A DNA stretch of 64,000 nt from Streptomyces sp. NBC_00820 (lineage in GTDB: Bacteria; Actinomycetota; Actinomycetes; Streptomycetales; Streptomycetaceae), in contig NZ_CP108882.1 of assembly GCF_036347055.1 (NCBI RefSeq), positions 6,250,001 through 6,314,000 on the forward strand. The letters are read 5' to 3'. Shown in pieces: positions 25,518-34,208 of the stretch; position 1 is the first letter of the stretch, and each line of letters begins with the position of its first letter. Under the pieces are notes generated by a model. It was given only the letters and a program-made list of their open reading frames with translations, made no database searches and had not been told where the DNA came from. The translations under genes were made by a program, and so were the position numbers.

Positions 25518-27346
25518 AAGAGGGGATCCTGTCCGAGGTCGTCGGGGCAGCGGCTGCCGGGGGCGGGGCCGAACAGCACTCCTTGGTCCAGCAGTCCGGC
25601 ACCGAGCCGTTCCGCGCACGCTCGGTCGCGTCGTGCCCCGCCGAGGTCGCCCTCCTTCTCGCGTGCCTGGGCGCGGCGCAGATAGGCGGTTTCCACGGTC
25701 TGGTCGAACCGGGCGCTGACGCCGGTCGGCATGTGGTCCCGGAGGAACAGTTCGATGACGTCCGACGGGGACGCGTCGGCCTCAAGGTGCTCGGCGAGTT
25801 CGAGTACCGCCCTGATGCGCTCCTCCCGGACACGGTCGTCGGCCGGGCCCGCGATGTCCACGGCCGTGCTCATCAGGCCGACACGTCGTTCCAGCCGGGC
25901 GCGAGTGCGCTCGTCTTCAGTGAACCGACCCGCGCCGACCAGGAGGTCGACGAGCAAGTTGTCGACGAGTTCCTCTCCGTAGGGGCCCTCGTCACCGCTG
26001 TACCGAAGCGCGCCGCGCACGGCGGAGCGGGCTCGTGACGTACGGCCGCCGGACGCGGCGGTGACGGCCTGCGCGACGTAGTGATCCTGCAGCCACCTCC
26101 GGGCCGCCACACAGTCCGGATCGCGCCGCAGCAGGTCCTTCACCGCGTCCACACGGATCCTTTCCCGGGGTTGCGTCCCGTCGACCGCCAGGAGCAGGTC
26201 GGCTCTCAGGTGGTCGTCGAGGCCGGACCGTGCGTCCCGGTCACGGGGCGATACGGCCAAGGCTCGCGCGAACCGGTTCCTGCTCTGTACGGGGTCGCTG
26301 TCGAGGACGCGCCGGCCCTGCCGGACCAGTTCGGCGGCGAGTTCGGGGGCCAGCGAGCTCTTCTCGGCCAGCAGCGTGTGGGCCAGTTCCAGGCCGTGGA
26401 TCCGTGCGATGGGGGAGTAGTCGCGCCCGGTGAGACTCCGCCCGACGTTCTTCCCCGCTCGGAGGACGGCTGCCTGTTCCCCGGCATCGAGGGAGCGCCC
26501 CAGCCGCGCCGCTGTGCTGAAGTCCGCCAGCGCCTCGCTCCACTCGGCGGCCGCCACCCGGTCCCGGCCCCGCTGCGCGAGAGCACGGGCCACCACGTCG
26601 GCGCACGCGCGGTGATCGGGCGAGTCCGCGGTCCAGGTGCCGGGGTCGGGGTGACGGGCGGTGTAGGCGTCGAGGAGGGCGAGGTGGCGGCCGTCGCGCA
26701 CGAGATGCCGGGCGGCATGCTCGAGAGGGATCAGGCCGTCGGATCCGGCCTCCGAGGGGACGACCTCGTCAGCGACGAGACGTTCAGCCGCCCAGGCCGT
26801 CTCCCACGCGGCGATGACATCCCGGCCGCTCCGGACGTCCAGGGCGTGCAGCAGGTCGGTGATGCGTCCGAGTAAATGACGGCGGGCCTCCTTCCAGAGC
26901 TCGTCGGGTACGGGAGTGCCGCGTCGACCGGTGAGCAGCCCGCGGAAGTCGCCCAGGTCTTCCTCGTGGAGGAGATACGCCCACAGCACGATCGCGAGCG
27001 CCGCGGTGCCTGCATCGGCGTGCAGCCCGTCTTCCCCCAGCCGGCGGAGGGCACTCACCGCAAGGGTGTGCACGACCCCTGTCGCCGCACACTCCAGGTC
27101 TTCGCTGGAGGGACACCGCCGGACCGCCTCAGGCCAGTTGTCGGCCCGCGCGGCCAGCGCGCAGCGCAGCACGGCGTACCGTGCTGCGGCGTCGTCGGCG
27201 GTGGGCGTGCCGAACTCGTTCTCGATACGCCGCAGAAGTGGACGTACGAGGTTGAACTCGGCGCGCAGGAAGGCATTTTCGGCGGCGTCCAGCAAGCGGT
27301 CCGTTGTGACGGTCCGGCCGGGCTCACCGGTGTCGTCCACGTGCAC
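25514..27346 (-). CDS. TPR-like helical-repeat protein heading the chaperone operon
   Basis: About 610 aa from GTG 27346, preceded by a GGGGGGCG run; an in-frame TTG at 27379 would add 11 residues. No enzyme motif. Repeated Ala/Leu/Arg-rich helical hairpins (for example ADVVARALAQRGRDRVAAAE, then WSEALADFSTAARLG) resemble TPR/Sel1-type solenoids, so it is probably a scaffold or adaptor. First gene of a coupled operon (TPR, 94 aa, GrpE-like, Hsp70-like) behind island dyad copy 4. Divergent from the CoiA-like gene. Confidence 0.75.
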   Translation of the reverse strand: MHVDDTGEPGRTVTTDRLLDAAENAFLRAEFNLVRPLLRRIENEFGTPTADDAAARYAVLRCALAARADNWPEAVRRCPSSEDLECAATGVVHTLAVSALRRLGEDGLHADAGTAALAIVLWAYLLHEEDLGDFRGLLTGRRGTPVPDELWKEARRHLLGRITDLLHALDVRSGRDVIAAWETAWAAERLVADEVVPSEAGSDGLIPLEHAARHLVRDGRHLALLDAYTARHPDPGTWTADSPDHRACADVVARALAQRGRDRVAAAEWSEALADFSTAARLGRSLDAGEQAAVLRAGKNVGRSLTGRDYSPIARIHGLELAHTLLAEKSSLAPELAAELVRQGRRVLDSDPVQSRNRFARALAVSPRDRDARSGLDDHLRADLLLAVDGTQPRERIRVDAVKDLLRRDPDCVAARRWLQDHYVAQAVTAASGGRTSRARSAVRGALRYSGDEGPYGEELVDNLLVDLLVGAGRFTEDERTRARLERRVGLMSTAVDIAGPADDRVREERIRAVLELAEHLEADASPSDVIELFLRDHMPTGVSARFDQTVETAYLRRAQAREKEGDLGGARRDRACAERLGAGLLDQGVLFGPAPGSRCPDDLGQDPLF

Positions 27347-27396
27347 GGTCTTCGCCCCCCAGGGTCCCTTGCGTAGCAACAGCCACCGTAAATAGG

Positions 27397-27414
27397 CGTG
27401 TTAGCAATGTCAAC
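27397..27414 (-). promoter_or_regulatory. Island dyad, copy 4 (chaperone operon)
   Basis: Minus-sense GTTGACATTGCTAACACG, 13 of 18 matches to the best copy. TTGACA followed after 17 bp by TACGGT is a plausible promoter. Confidence 0.6.
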
Positions 27415-27537
27415 GCATCGATGGGTGGACTCGATACCGGACGGCCCTGGATGAGACGACCGCTGCTTCCCAATGAGGAGCGATGTGCGGCGAGCTGCTT
27501 CCGAACATCTCGATTCCCTTCTTGACCAGGGCTTTTC

Positions 27538-30168
27538 ATGTTCACGGCCTCTGGTGCCGTCGACGTACGCATGTCAAGATTCGTTCCATCCCTTGCCTTT
27601 CGCGGTAGTCAGCACCCATGTTCACCGGAGGATGCGGAGTTGAGGCAGATCGACACCCGGCTCATCCAGACCGCGGTCATCGGAGGCCCTGCCTCCGACC
27701 AGCCCGTGATTCTTCCGGAACAGCCGCACAACCTGGACGAGTTCCTGCGTCAGTTCGGGCGGGACGACTTCTGGTGCGGCAGGCTTCTCGGCGGCTGCGG
27801 AAGGCCGCTTCGGCCCAAGCGGTACGTCACGAAGGTCTGCCACTTCGCCCATGAAGCGGGCTCCGGCAGTGCGGCATGCCGCCGGACCACCTACAGTGCG
27901 AACGACGCCGATCACTTGTTCATCAAGGCTCATGTGACCCGCTGGCTGGCGACGCAGGGACACGCGGCCCATGGTGAGCTGCGTAGCTTCGGGCATTGCC
28001 ACGGTGATGCCGTGGACTTCTGGCTGCGTCGCACGAAGACGCACCTTCGGTTCGAGCTGCACCCGGAGGACTATCGGATCTGGCGCAAGGCGGCGGACAG
28101 CCTGGGCGCGAAGGAGGGCCGCATCGAGTGGGTCTTCGCCCAGGACGACGCGCTCACACACGACATGGTGGCGCGTCGCGGGTACGCGCTACGCGTGCGG
28201 TGCGAGACCTATGACAACGACCGCCGCGTGTTCATCGGCACTGTGACCGACGGAAAGAAGACGGTCTGGGCTCCCCTTGGGCAGTGCCGGATGACCGACA
28301 GCGGCCTCGTCACGCCCGCACTCGAGCAGCTGCGTGCCGAGGGAGTGGTCCGTGAAGGAGGCGTGGACCGCGAGCCGCTTCCTGCCAGCCTGCCCCTGTC
28401 CGGCGGTCAGGTCGTGTTCGCGGTGGACACCGAATCGGCACCCGTGTCTTCGACGCCGTTCGCCATGGCCGGCCGCTACCTGGTTCCCGGCTTCGTCAAG
28501 GCTGCGGGAAGCCGCATCGTCCGGGCCCATCTGTCACTGCCCGACAAGGTGCCGGCTCCCACGGACCAGTACGTCTACCGCCTTGCGGGCATTGTCCGAC
28601 TGCTTGTCACGGATGTCGCCGAGGGAGTCGGGACTTCGTGGACGGTTCGAGCCGACGCGCTCGTGCGGCTCAATGGCCTGGACGCGGAACGCACCGGTCT
28701 GTGGCGCCCCAGCGTCGCGCTTGACGAGAAAGCGGCGCGTTCTGTCTCCGGCGCCTCCCCGCTCATGGACCTCACGTCCGGCAAGTGGCAAGCACCGGAA
28801 ATCGGGCCAGAGCAGAGAGTGGCCGCGCTCAGGAAAGCGCTGGAAGCGGTGGCGGCGAAGGGCACCACGATCGCTTCGCACGAGCTGGTGGCACAGATGG
28901 GCAAGTGGCTATATGACCTGTCAGACCCCAAGCGCGTGGAACTACTGGTCGAGGTGGACAGCCCCCTGGTACCCGGCCGTCCGTTGTTGAGCCCCCTGAT
29001 TGTCACCGCCTGGGGCAGGCCCCTCCCTTACCTGGGTGAGGTGCTGCGGAAGCTGGGAGTTGATGCTCCGGCCTCGGGATCTGCCCTTCTCCAGTGGGCG
29101 GCTGCCGAACTGAGGAAGGCGCACGAGGCGTACGGGAGGCAGGAGGTGCCGGCATCGGCCGCCCCGTCGCGTGCCGTGGATCGGCTGGCCGTCAAGGAGA
29201 AGGCGCTCTCCGAGAGCGAGGCGCGTTGGGCGTACCGGCGACGTACGGAGATGCAGGAAAGGCTGAAGGAGGCGGCGGAAATCCGAGCCAGGGAAGGGGG
29301 CAGGTCGGCGCGTGCCCGGCGCTTGACGCAGGCGATAAAGCAAGGGGACGCGCATCTCGCGTTGTACGAAGAAGTCCGCCCTCGCGGGAGGGCCCTTCGA
29401 GTCTGGTTGATGGACGCTGACCGTCTTTTGGACGACCTCGGCCGTCTGATCGGCCGTCCGATCGCCGTCACCATCCCCGTCAAGACAGAGCCTCGTACTG
29501 TCAGTGCCAAGCCGACGCCAGAAAAGAAGAAGGATCCGCACCTCAGGAAGATCCGTCGTCTGCTCGGCGAAATGAGCCGGCCCAGTCGGACCCTCCCTGC
29601 CCAGGAACTGCTGCGGCTGCTTGAGGAGATCAAGGAGCATCGTGGGCGGCTTTCCCAACCGCTACCTGACGCGGAAGCCAAGCTTGTCGCTCGTTGGCAG
29701 CATGAGTTGGCAGCCCAGAGATCTGCCGAGCTCTCCGCACAGGCGGCGACGTCCTCGCCGAACGCAGCGCCGGGAGCCGACCGTACCGCAGAGTCACCCA
29801 TGGAAGACCACCTCCCCGCCGAGACCATCGGCAAGTTGGCTGCCACGGTCAAGGGCATTCTCGAGGAACTGGCCCGCGCCGGTAGTGCCCCGCTGAATTG
29901 GAGAGACATCTGGCTCAGGGCCAACGGGCAGCTGCCGCCCCTGCACACCCACGACCAGATCGCGTTGCTCGTCGCGGCGGATCGGAGTACACCGGCTGAT
30001 GAGCCGCTCCTGTCCACGCTGGTCAACAGTTCGGACGTCTCACCGCACGGGCTCTATCGTCAGGTACGTCTCGACCTCGGCAGGAAACCCATACCTGCCT
30101 CGGAGCTGGAGGTTCACCGGGCAACGGAGGTTCTCAGGTTGCGGCAGATCTGGCGATACCGGCGGTGA
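27538..30168 (+). CDS. CoiA-like nuclease-domain protein, very long
   Basis: 876 aa from ATG 27538; TTG 27640, with GGAGG 9 nt upstream, is an alternative start. Residues about 70-230 resemble CoiA: a Cys/His cluster (FWCGRLLGGCG, VCHFAHEA, AACRR), HLFIKAHVTRWLATQGHAAH and a possible restriction-like core (GDAVDFWLRR, then LRFELHPEDYRIW). CoiA proteins act on incoming DNA during competence. The other ~600 residues are unrecognised, with a charged coiled-coil-like stretch around 545-630 (LSESEARWAYRRRTEMQERL). GC3 looks lower than in drmAB, suggesting a separate origin. No island dyad faces it. Confidence 0.65.
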   Translation: MFTASGAVDVRMSRFVPSLAFRGSQHPCSPEDAELRQIDTRLIQTAVIGGPASDQPVILPEQPHNLDEFLRQFGRDDFWCGRLLGGCGRPLRPKRYVTKVCHFAHEAGSGSAACRRTTYSANDADHLFIKAHVTRWLATQGHAAHGELRSFGHCHGDAVDFWLRRTKTHLRFELHPEDYRIWRKAADSLGAKEGRIEWVFAQDDALTHDMVARRGYALRVRCETYDNDRRVFIGTVTDGKKTVWAPLGQCRMTDSGLVTPALEQLRAEGVVREGGVDREPLPASLPLSGGQVVFAVDTESAPVSSTPFAMAGRYLVPGFVKAAGSRIVRAHLSLPDKVPAPTDQYVYRLAGIVRLLVTDVAEGVGTSWTVRADALVRLNGLDAERTGLWRPSVALDEKAARSVSGASPLMDLTSGKWQAPEIGPEQRVAALRKALEAVAAKGTTIASHELVAQMGKWLYDLSDPKRVELLVEVDSPLVPGRPLLSPLIVTAWGRPLPYLGEVLRKLGVDAPASGSALLQWAAAELRKAHEAYGRQEVPASAAPSRAVDRLAVKEKALSESEARWAYRRRTEMQERLKEAAEIRAREGGRSARARRLTQAIKQGDAHLALYEEVRPRGRALRVWLMDADRLLDDLGRLIGRPIAVTIPVKTEPRTVSAKPTPEKKKDPHLRKIRRLLGEMSRPSRTLPAQELLRLLEEIKEHRGRLSQPLPDAEAKLVARWQHELAAQRSAELSAQAATSSPNAAPGADRTAESPMEDHLPAETIGKLAATVKGILEELARAGSAPLNWRDIWLRANGQLPPLHTHDQIALLVAADRSTPADEPLLSTLVNSSDVSPHGLYRQVRLDLGRKPIPASELEVHRATEVLRLRQIWRYRR

Positions 30169-30289
30169 GCGGGTCGAACATCCGGCGCCAGGGGGTGCCC
30201 AATGGGCGACGGAGGGGTTGGGCCACGGAACCCACGGCAGGGAGTCGCGCCACCTTGGGCGCCCGAAGGCCCAGTCCTGGAGTACCTGG

Positions 30290-30370
30290 GCCTGGAAGTG
30301 GAACGCGGCGACGAGTGACAGGCCACGCCCGCCCTCGCGCAGCGCGACGGGCTGGGACCGCGTGGAGGAG
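30290..30370 (-). pseudogene. Fragment of an anti-sigma-type ATPase
   Basis: Minus-strand translation gives GGRGLSLVAAF, matching GGRGLSLVAAL of the intact ATPase at 33584-34045. No flanking ORF of that family remains. A short relic in the 282-bp gap after the CoiA-like gene. Confidence 0.4.
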
Positions 30371-30450
30371 CGAAGGCCCTCCCTCACACATATGGCGGGG
30401 AGAACCCGGTGTCCACGGTATCGCGGCTTCCCTCGGGTGATACTGAAGGT

Positions 30451-30813
30451 ATGGACGCGACGACCACCGCCCCCCGCGCCGAGGTGCTGCGGGAGCGCTA
30501 CCGCAGTCGGCTGCCCGAGCGTCTGCGGGAGCTTGCCGGCCCGGTCGAGGGCACTGTCGACCTGCCACTGCACATCGTCTGGTCCGGACGGACGAGCTAC
30601 AGCCTGGACCGTCCGAAGTCGCGCATGACGCTCTACAGGACCGTCCTCGCCGAGGGCCTGCGCGAGGACCTGGTCGCCCTTCTCCACTACAGGCTGCTGG
30701 CCGAGCAGTGGCCCGTTCTACGTCGCTTGGTGAGTCCCTACATTCGGGAGGTCTGGGAGGACGCCTTTCCTGAGCTGCCCGGGACCGCTCCGGCTGACAC
30801 AACCGCCCCGTGA
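30451..30813 (+). CDS. Probable antitoxin partner of the AbiEii-like gene
   Basis: 120 aa from ATG 30451; a longer frame to 30409 is less likely. Unrecognised, helical (LRERYRSRLPERLRELAGPV, then TLYRTVLAEGLREDLVALL). Its stop overlaps the GTG of the nucleotidyltransferase gene, the usual layout of an AbiE-type bicistron. No wHTH motif like AbiEi was visible, so the antitoxin role comes from position only. Confidence 0.6.
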   Translation: MDATTTAPRAEVLRERYRSRLPERLRELAGPVEGTVDLPLHIVWSGRTSYSLDRPKSRMTLYRTVLAEGLREDLVALLHYRLLAEQWPVLRRLVSPYIREVWEDAFPELPGTAPADTTAP

Positions 30814-31469
30814 TGCTCCCTCCGCTCCACGAGCGTCTCCTTGCCGACATCATCGACCTCGGCTCTCCCTATCCGCTGGTCCTCACCGGCGGATACGCAG
30901 TGCAGGCCCATGGCCTGGTCGAACGGTTCAGTCGAGACCTCGACGTCGCGACCGAGAACCCTGCCCCGATGGATGAGATCGTCGCTTCCCTCACGACCGG
31001 CCTCACCGCGCGCGGCTGGCGGACAACGCATGTCCAGACCGACCCGCTCAGCGGCCGTTTCCTCGTCACCGACCCAGATACTGGCGAGGAGTGCGAGGTC
31101 GACGTCCTCAAGGAGGCATTCTGGGGCGCGCCTGCCCAGACGCCCTATGGTCCGGTCCTCTCCCTGGACGACGTGATCGGCACCAAGGTCCGTGCTCTCG
31201 CCGACCGTGGTGCGGTTCGCGATCTCATCGACGTTCAGGCCGCCTTTCGGCACCGTTCCACCGCCGACCTCGAAGCCCTCGGCCGCCGCCGCGCCCACGA
31301 CGAGTTCAGCCTTGAAAACCTCCGCGACCGGCTCATCGGCGCGGATTGGTACGAGGACGAGGACTACGCCGCCTACGGGCTCACGTCCGGACAGATCGAG
31401 GAACTGAAGGCGTGGGCGCTCGCGTGGGCAGATGACCTGGAGGCGCGGATCCACCATGAGAATGCCTGA
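30810..31469 (+). CDS. AbiEii-like nucleotidyltransferase toxin
   Basis: 219 aa; start GTG 30810 or ATG 30813. The nucleotidyltransferase signature is clear: LTGGYAVQAHG, then RFSRDLDVATE (GG...RxSxDLD), with a third acidic site at EVDVLKEAF. DDVIGTKVRALADRGAVRDLID matches the conserved Lys/Asp region of the family. AbiEii enzymes stop growth after phage infection by nucleotidylating targets such as tRNA. Translationally coupled to the upstream 120-aa gene. Confidence 0.82.
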   Translation: MMLPPLHERLLADIIDLGSPYPLVLTGGYAVQAHGLVERFSRDLDVATENPAPMDEIVASLTTGLTARGWRTTHVQTDPLSGRFLVTDPDTGEECEVDVLKEAFWGAPAQTPYGPVLSLDDVIGTKVRALADRGAVRDLIDVQAAFRHRSTADLEALGRRRAHDEFSLENLRDRLIGADWYEDEDYAAYGLTSGQIEELKAWALAWADDLEARIHHENA

Positions 31470-31941
31470 TCGGAGGCCGTAGCCCGATCCACTCGGCGTT
31501 GCCCCGCGCCAGTCGTGTCACAGGCGTCGGGGGCGGTCCGCACACTTGCTCGACGAGCCTCGCCGGGGATAGCGAGCTGCGTACATGGTCTTGCGTACGC
31601 GCTCGATCAACGACCGTGGGCCGAGGCCATGGCGGAGGGAGCCCGCCGTTCGTCGGCTCGCGTCTGCGGAGACACCACAGGACACCTGCCGTGATATGCG
31701 TCACATTCGAGCGACCGTGCGGATCTGGCATGTTTGCGCAAATTGCCGCTGGTGACGGTGGGTGTCAGGTTTGTTGCTGGTGGTGACGGTGGCGGATGGG
31801 GTGGCGGAGTGGCGGGGGGGTTGGCGAACTTGCGTGCGAAAGTTTGCTGTAACTGAAAAGCCACTCTCCGTTAAAAAGTGGTGGTGGGGAGCTCTGCACG
31901 AACAGGTGGGGCGCGTTGTTTGCTGGGACTCAGGAGTAACG
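31470..31941. other. Intergenic with PIN-toxin relic
   Basis: No intact gene. At about 31610-31657 a plus frame reads RPWAEAMAEGARRSSA, close to RWTEAVAEEARRSAA of the PIN-like gene at 21245: a decayed fragment. Beyond it lies a G-rich stretch (31780-31830) and an A/T-rich segment (31850-31885) that may hold the promoter of the next operon. Confidence 0.5.
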
Positions 31942-32214
31942 ATGCTTCAGGCACCGCGAGTTGGGCGTACGGGGACGCCGCTTTGGTGCCGCGCGAGATG
32001 CAAGGAAACCACCGTGACACAGGACAACGTGGTCAGCCTCGTGCTGGCCTCGAGCGCCGTTGCCCGGGCGTACGCGCCGGATCTCCGCGCCGGTCTGCGC
32101 CGCCTGTTGGGTGCTGGGGTGCGCCTCGGCGCGGAAAGTCTCATCGCCCAGCACCACACGCCGGCCGCGCGCTCCGACGCGGCCCGGGTGGAGGACGCCG
32201 GGAGCGGTCGGTGA
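31942..32214 (+). CDS. Small unknown protein upstream of a sigma factor
   Basis: 90 aa from ATG 31942, preceded by AGGAG; GTG 32013 (AAGGAAA upstream) would give 66 aa and fits codon bias better. Helical Ala/Arg/Leu-rich C-terminal part (VLASSAVARAYAPDLRAGLR). Unrecognised. Its stop overlaps the start of the following sigma gene as GTGA. Confidence 0.5.
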   Translation: MLQAPRVGRTGTPLWCRARCKETTVTQDNVVSLVLASSAVARAYAPDLRAGLRRLLGAGVRLGAESLIAQHHTPAARSDAARVEDAGSGR

Positions 32215-32822
32215 CCGGGCAGCCCCCCGACGAAAACGGCGAGGGTGCGCTACGCGAATCCAGCGACGTGATGCCGTCGGCCTTCTGGTCCTTCCACGAG
32301 CTCTACCACCAGGCGTACTTCGAGTACGCGTTCGTGCAGTTCGGCGACCAGGTCAGCGCCGGCAGGCTGGTCGACCGGACCTTCGCGCTCCTGGGGGCGA
32401 TCTGGCGGGACGTCACGACCCAGGTGAGGCCCGAGGCGTTCGCCTGGACGCTGCTGAAGGAACACGTCGCGGTCGAACTCGAGAACCAGGGACGTGAGCC
32501 GGCCGCCCCGCAGACCCTCGCCTTCGAACGCGCGAAACGCGCGGCATGCGATTCGGTTCTGGACAACTTCCGCGATCGATTCCGCGCGCAGGTTACCCAA
32601 CTCGAAGAGAGCATGGGCCTCTATGCGGCAATGGCCCGCCTGCCCGAGCGCCAGTTTGATGTCATGGTGCTGCGGTTCGCCCTGGGGTTCTCCACCAAGC
32701 GGACCGCGCTGGTGATGGGCGTGCGAGAAGCGACCGTGCGCTCCACCCAGCGCACCGCCAAGCGTCGCCTGGCCGCAGACCTCGGGCTGGAGATCGGCGA
32801 GGACACCGACGATGAGGAGTGA
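32211..32822 (+). CDS. Sigma-70 family RNA polymerase factor (small)
   Basis: 203 aa from GTG 32211. The C-terminal ~60 residues are a region-4 HTH (LPERQFDVMVLRFALGFSTK, then ALVMGVREATVRSTQRTAKR). The N-terminal half only loosely recalls region 2 (FHELYHQAYFEYAFVQFGDQ). This is a Streptomyces-type ECF-like regulator in a three-gene operon with a small upstream protein and a 232-aa downstream protein. Confidence 0.8.
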   Translation: MTGQPPDENGEGALRESSDVMPSAFWSFHELYHQAYFEYAFVQFGDQVSAGRLVDRTFALLGAIWRDVTTQVRPEAFAWTLLKEHVAVELENQGREPAAPQTLAFERAKRAACDSVLDNFRDRFRAQVTQLEESMGLYAAMARLPERQFDVMVLRFALGFSTKRTALVMGVREATVRSTQRTAKRRLAADLGLEIGEDTDDEE

Positions 32823-32829
32823 GCCCACC

Positions 32830-33528
32830 ATGCGTCCGCACCGGCCGCGCACCATAGAAGAAACCCTCGCCGACGCCCGCACGCACAGCGCCTACACCCC
32901 CCAGTACCTCGCCGCCTCGCGCCGCCGTATCACCGAGCAACTCCACGAGATGCGCTGGATCAACGCCCTCGCCCGGACATGGCGATCACTGCCCGACCTG
33001 CTCCCGCACGAACGCGCCGGACACGACCTGCGCGCGGTGTGCCGGGGCGTCATCCACCGTGATGACGCACCCCACCGCATCGCTCGCTTCGACAACACCC
33101 GCGATCCCGGCGGCGCGCTCGCCTTCGCCTGTCTCCTGCTCCTGGCCGACCGGGAGGAAGGCGCCCAGTTCTGGCTCCAGTACGCGGCCGGTGGCGGTCA
33201 GACCACCGGAGCGATCTGCCTCCACCTCCTGCATCTGCGCCGCGGCGAATGGCGGGACGCGAAGCACTGGGCGCAGCAGATCGCAATCCTCGAAGACGAA
33301 CCGTGCCAGTACGCCCCCGTTCCCCACGAGGTCGTCGACACCGCCGCCGGCGCCGGCGGCACGACCATCCGGGTCGATCTTCCTGTCGCCCCGATCGCTA
33401 TCCCGGACGACGCTGTCAAGGACGCCGTAGAGGACCTGGACGTCGACCAGTTCGACGGCTTGGGTGCCATTCCCCAGCCAAGCGCGGACCTCGCCCGCCA
33501 CCTCGAAGATCTCGTCACAGCCCACTGA
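32830..33528 (+). CDS. Unknown protein downstream of the small sigma factor
   Basis: 232 aa from ATG 32830 (GAGGAG 9 nt upstream, inside the end of the sigma gene). Helical central region (RDPGGALAFACLLLLADREE, then GAICLHLLHLRRGEWRDAKHW) resembling a tetratricopeptide-like hairpin; acidic C-terminus. No transmembrane segment or zinc motif, so it is not an obvious anti-sigma factor. Function not assigned. Confidence 0.65.
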   Translation: MRPHRPRTIEETLADARTHSAYTPQYLAASRRRITEQLHEMRWINALARTWRSLPDLLPHERAGHDLRAVCRGVIHRDDAPHRIARFDNTRDPGGALAFACLLLLADREEGAQFWLQYAAGGGQTTGAICLHLLHLRRGEWRDAKHWAQQIAILEDEPCQYAPVPHEVVDTAAGAGGTTIRVDLPVAPIAIPDDAVKDAVEDLDVDQFDGLGAIPQPSADLARHLEDLVTAH

Positions 33529-33583
33529 AGCAGGGGCAGGCCGGCGGGCTGGTCCAGGGGATCCCAAGGGCGGGGCTCATCCG

Positions 33584-34045
33584 TCAGCACGCCGGAGGCG
33601 ACGTCGAGAGCGTCGAGAGCTCGGCCCGGACGGTCTTGCCGCCGGGCGGGTGGGGGACGGTGTCCCAGCGGTCGGCGAGGGCGGCGACGAGGGACAGGCC
33701 GCGTCCGCCGAGGTGGAGCGCCTCGGGGTCCGTGCTGGTTGGCGGGATCGCGGGGGCGCGGTCGCCACGGGCATCGGTGACCTCGATGCGGAGGCGGTCG
33801 GCGGTCGGGGCGAGAGCGAGGGCGAGCCGGAAGTCACGGCCGGGGAGATGGCCGTGCAGTACGGCGTTGGCGGCGAGTTCCGCGACGACGAGTTCGGCAC
33901 GCTCTGTGAGGTCCTGTGATGCACCCCAAGAGTTCAGCTGGGTTACGGCGAGCAGCCGGGCGAGGCGGGCGCCGCGCCGCGTGGAGGACAGTAGCTGGCT
34001 GAACGTACATGCGGGTGAGAAGAGTTGAGGGAGGGGCTGGTTCAT
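33584..34045 (-). CDS. Histidine-kinase-like ATPase (RsbW-type anti-sigma/regulator)
   Basis: 153 aa from ATG 34045; the frame extends upstream without homologous look. HATPase_c motifs: N-box ELVVAELAANAVLHG, G1 IEVTDARGDRAP and G2 LGGRGLSLVAALADRW. Typical of the many short Streptomyces ATPases paired with XRE/DUF397 genes. Divergent from the XRE regulator at 34209. Confidence 0.85.
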   Translation of the reverse strand: MNQPLPQLFSPACTFSQLLSSTRRGARLARLLAVTQLNSWGASQDLTERAELVVAELAANAVLHGHLPGRDFRLALALAPTADRLRIEVTDARGDRAPAIPPTSTDPEALHLGGRGLSLVAALADRWDTVPHPPGGKTVRAELSTLSTSPPAC

Positions 34046-34208
34046 GGTGTCAGCGTGGCGGCCGGGATGGGGCGGAGGCGAGCGTCGGAGCCCGTACGCG
34101 GAGTGAGCGTACGGGGGCGCGGCATGGACAGTACGTGCTCGCACCGTCACCCTGGGTGCGTGAACCGCGGGAGGTGTCAGCGGTGTGGCACGGAGAAAGG
34201 GGCGGCGG

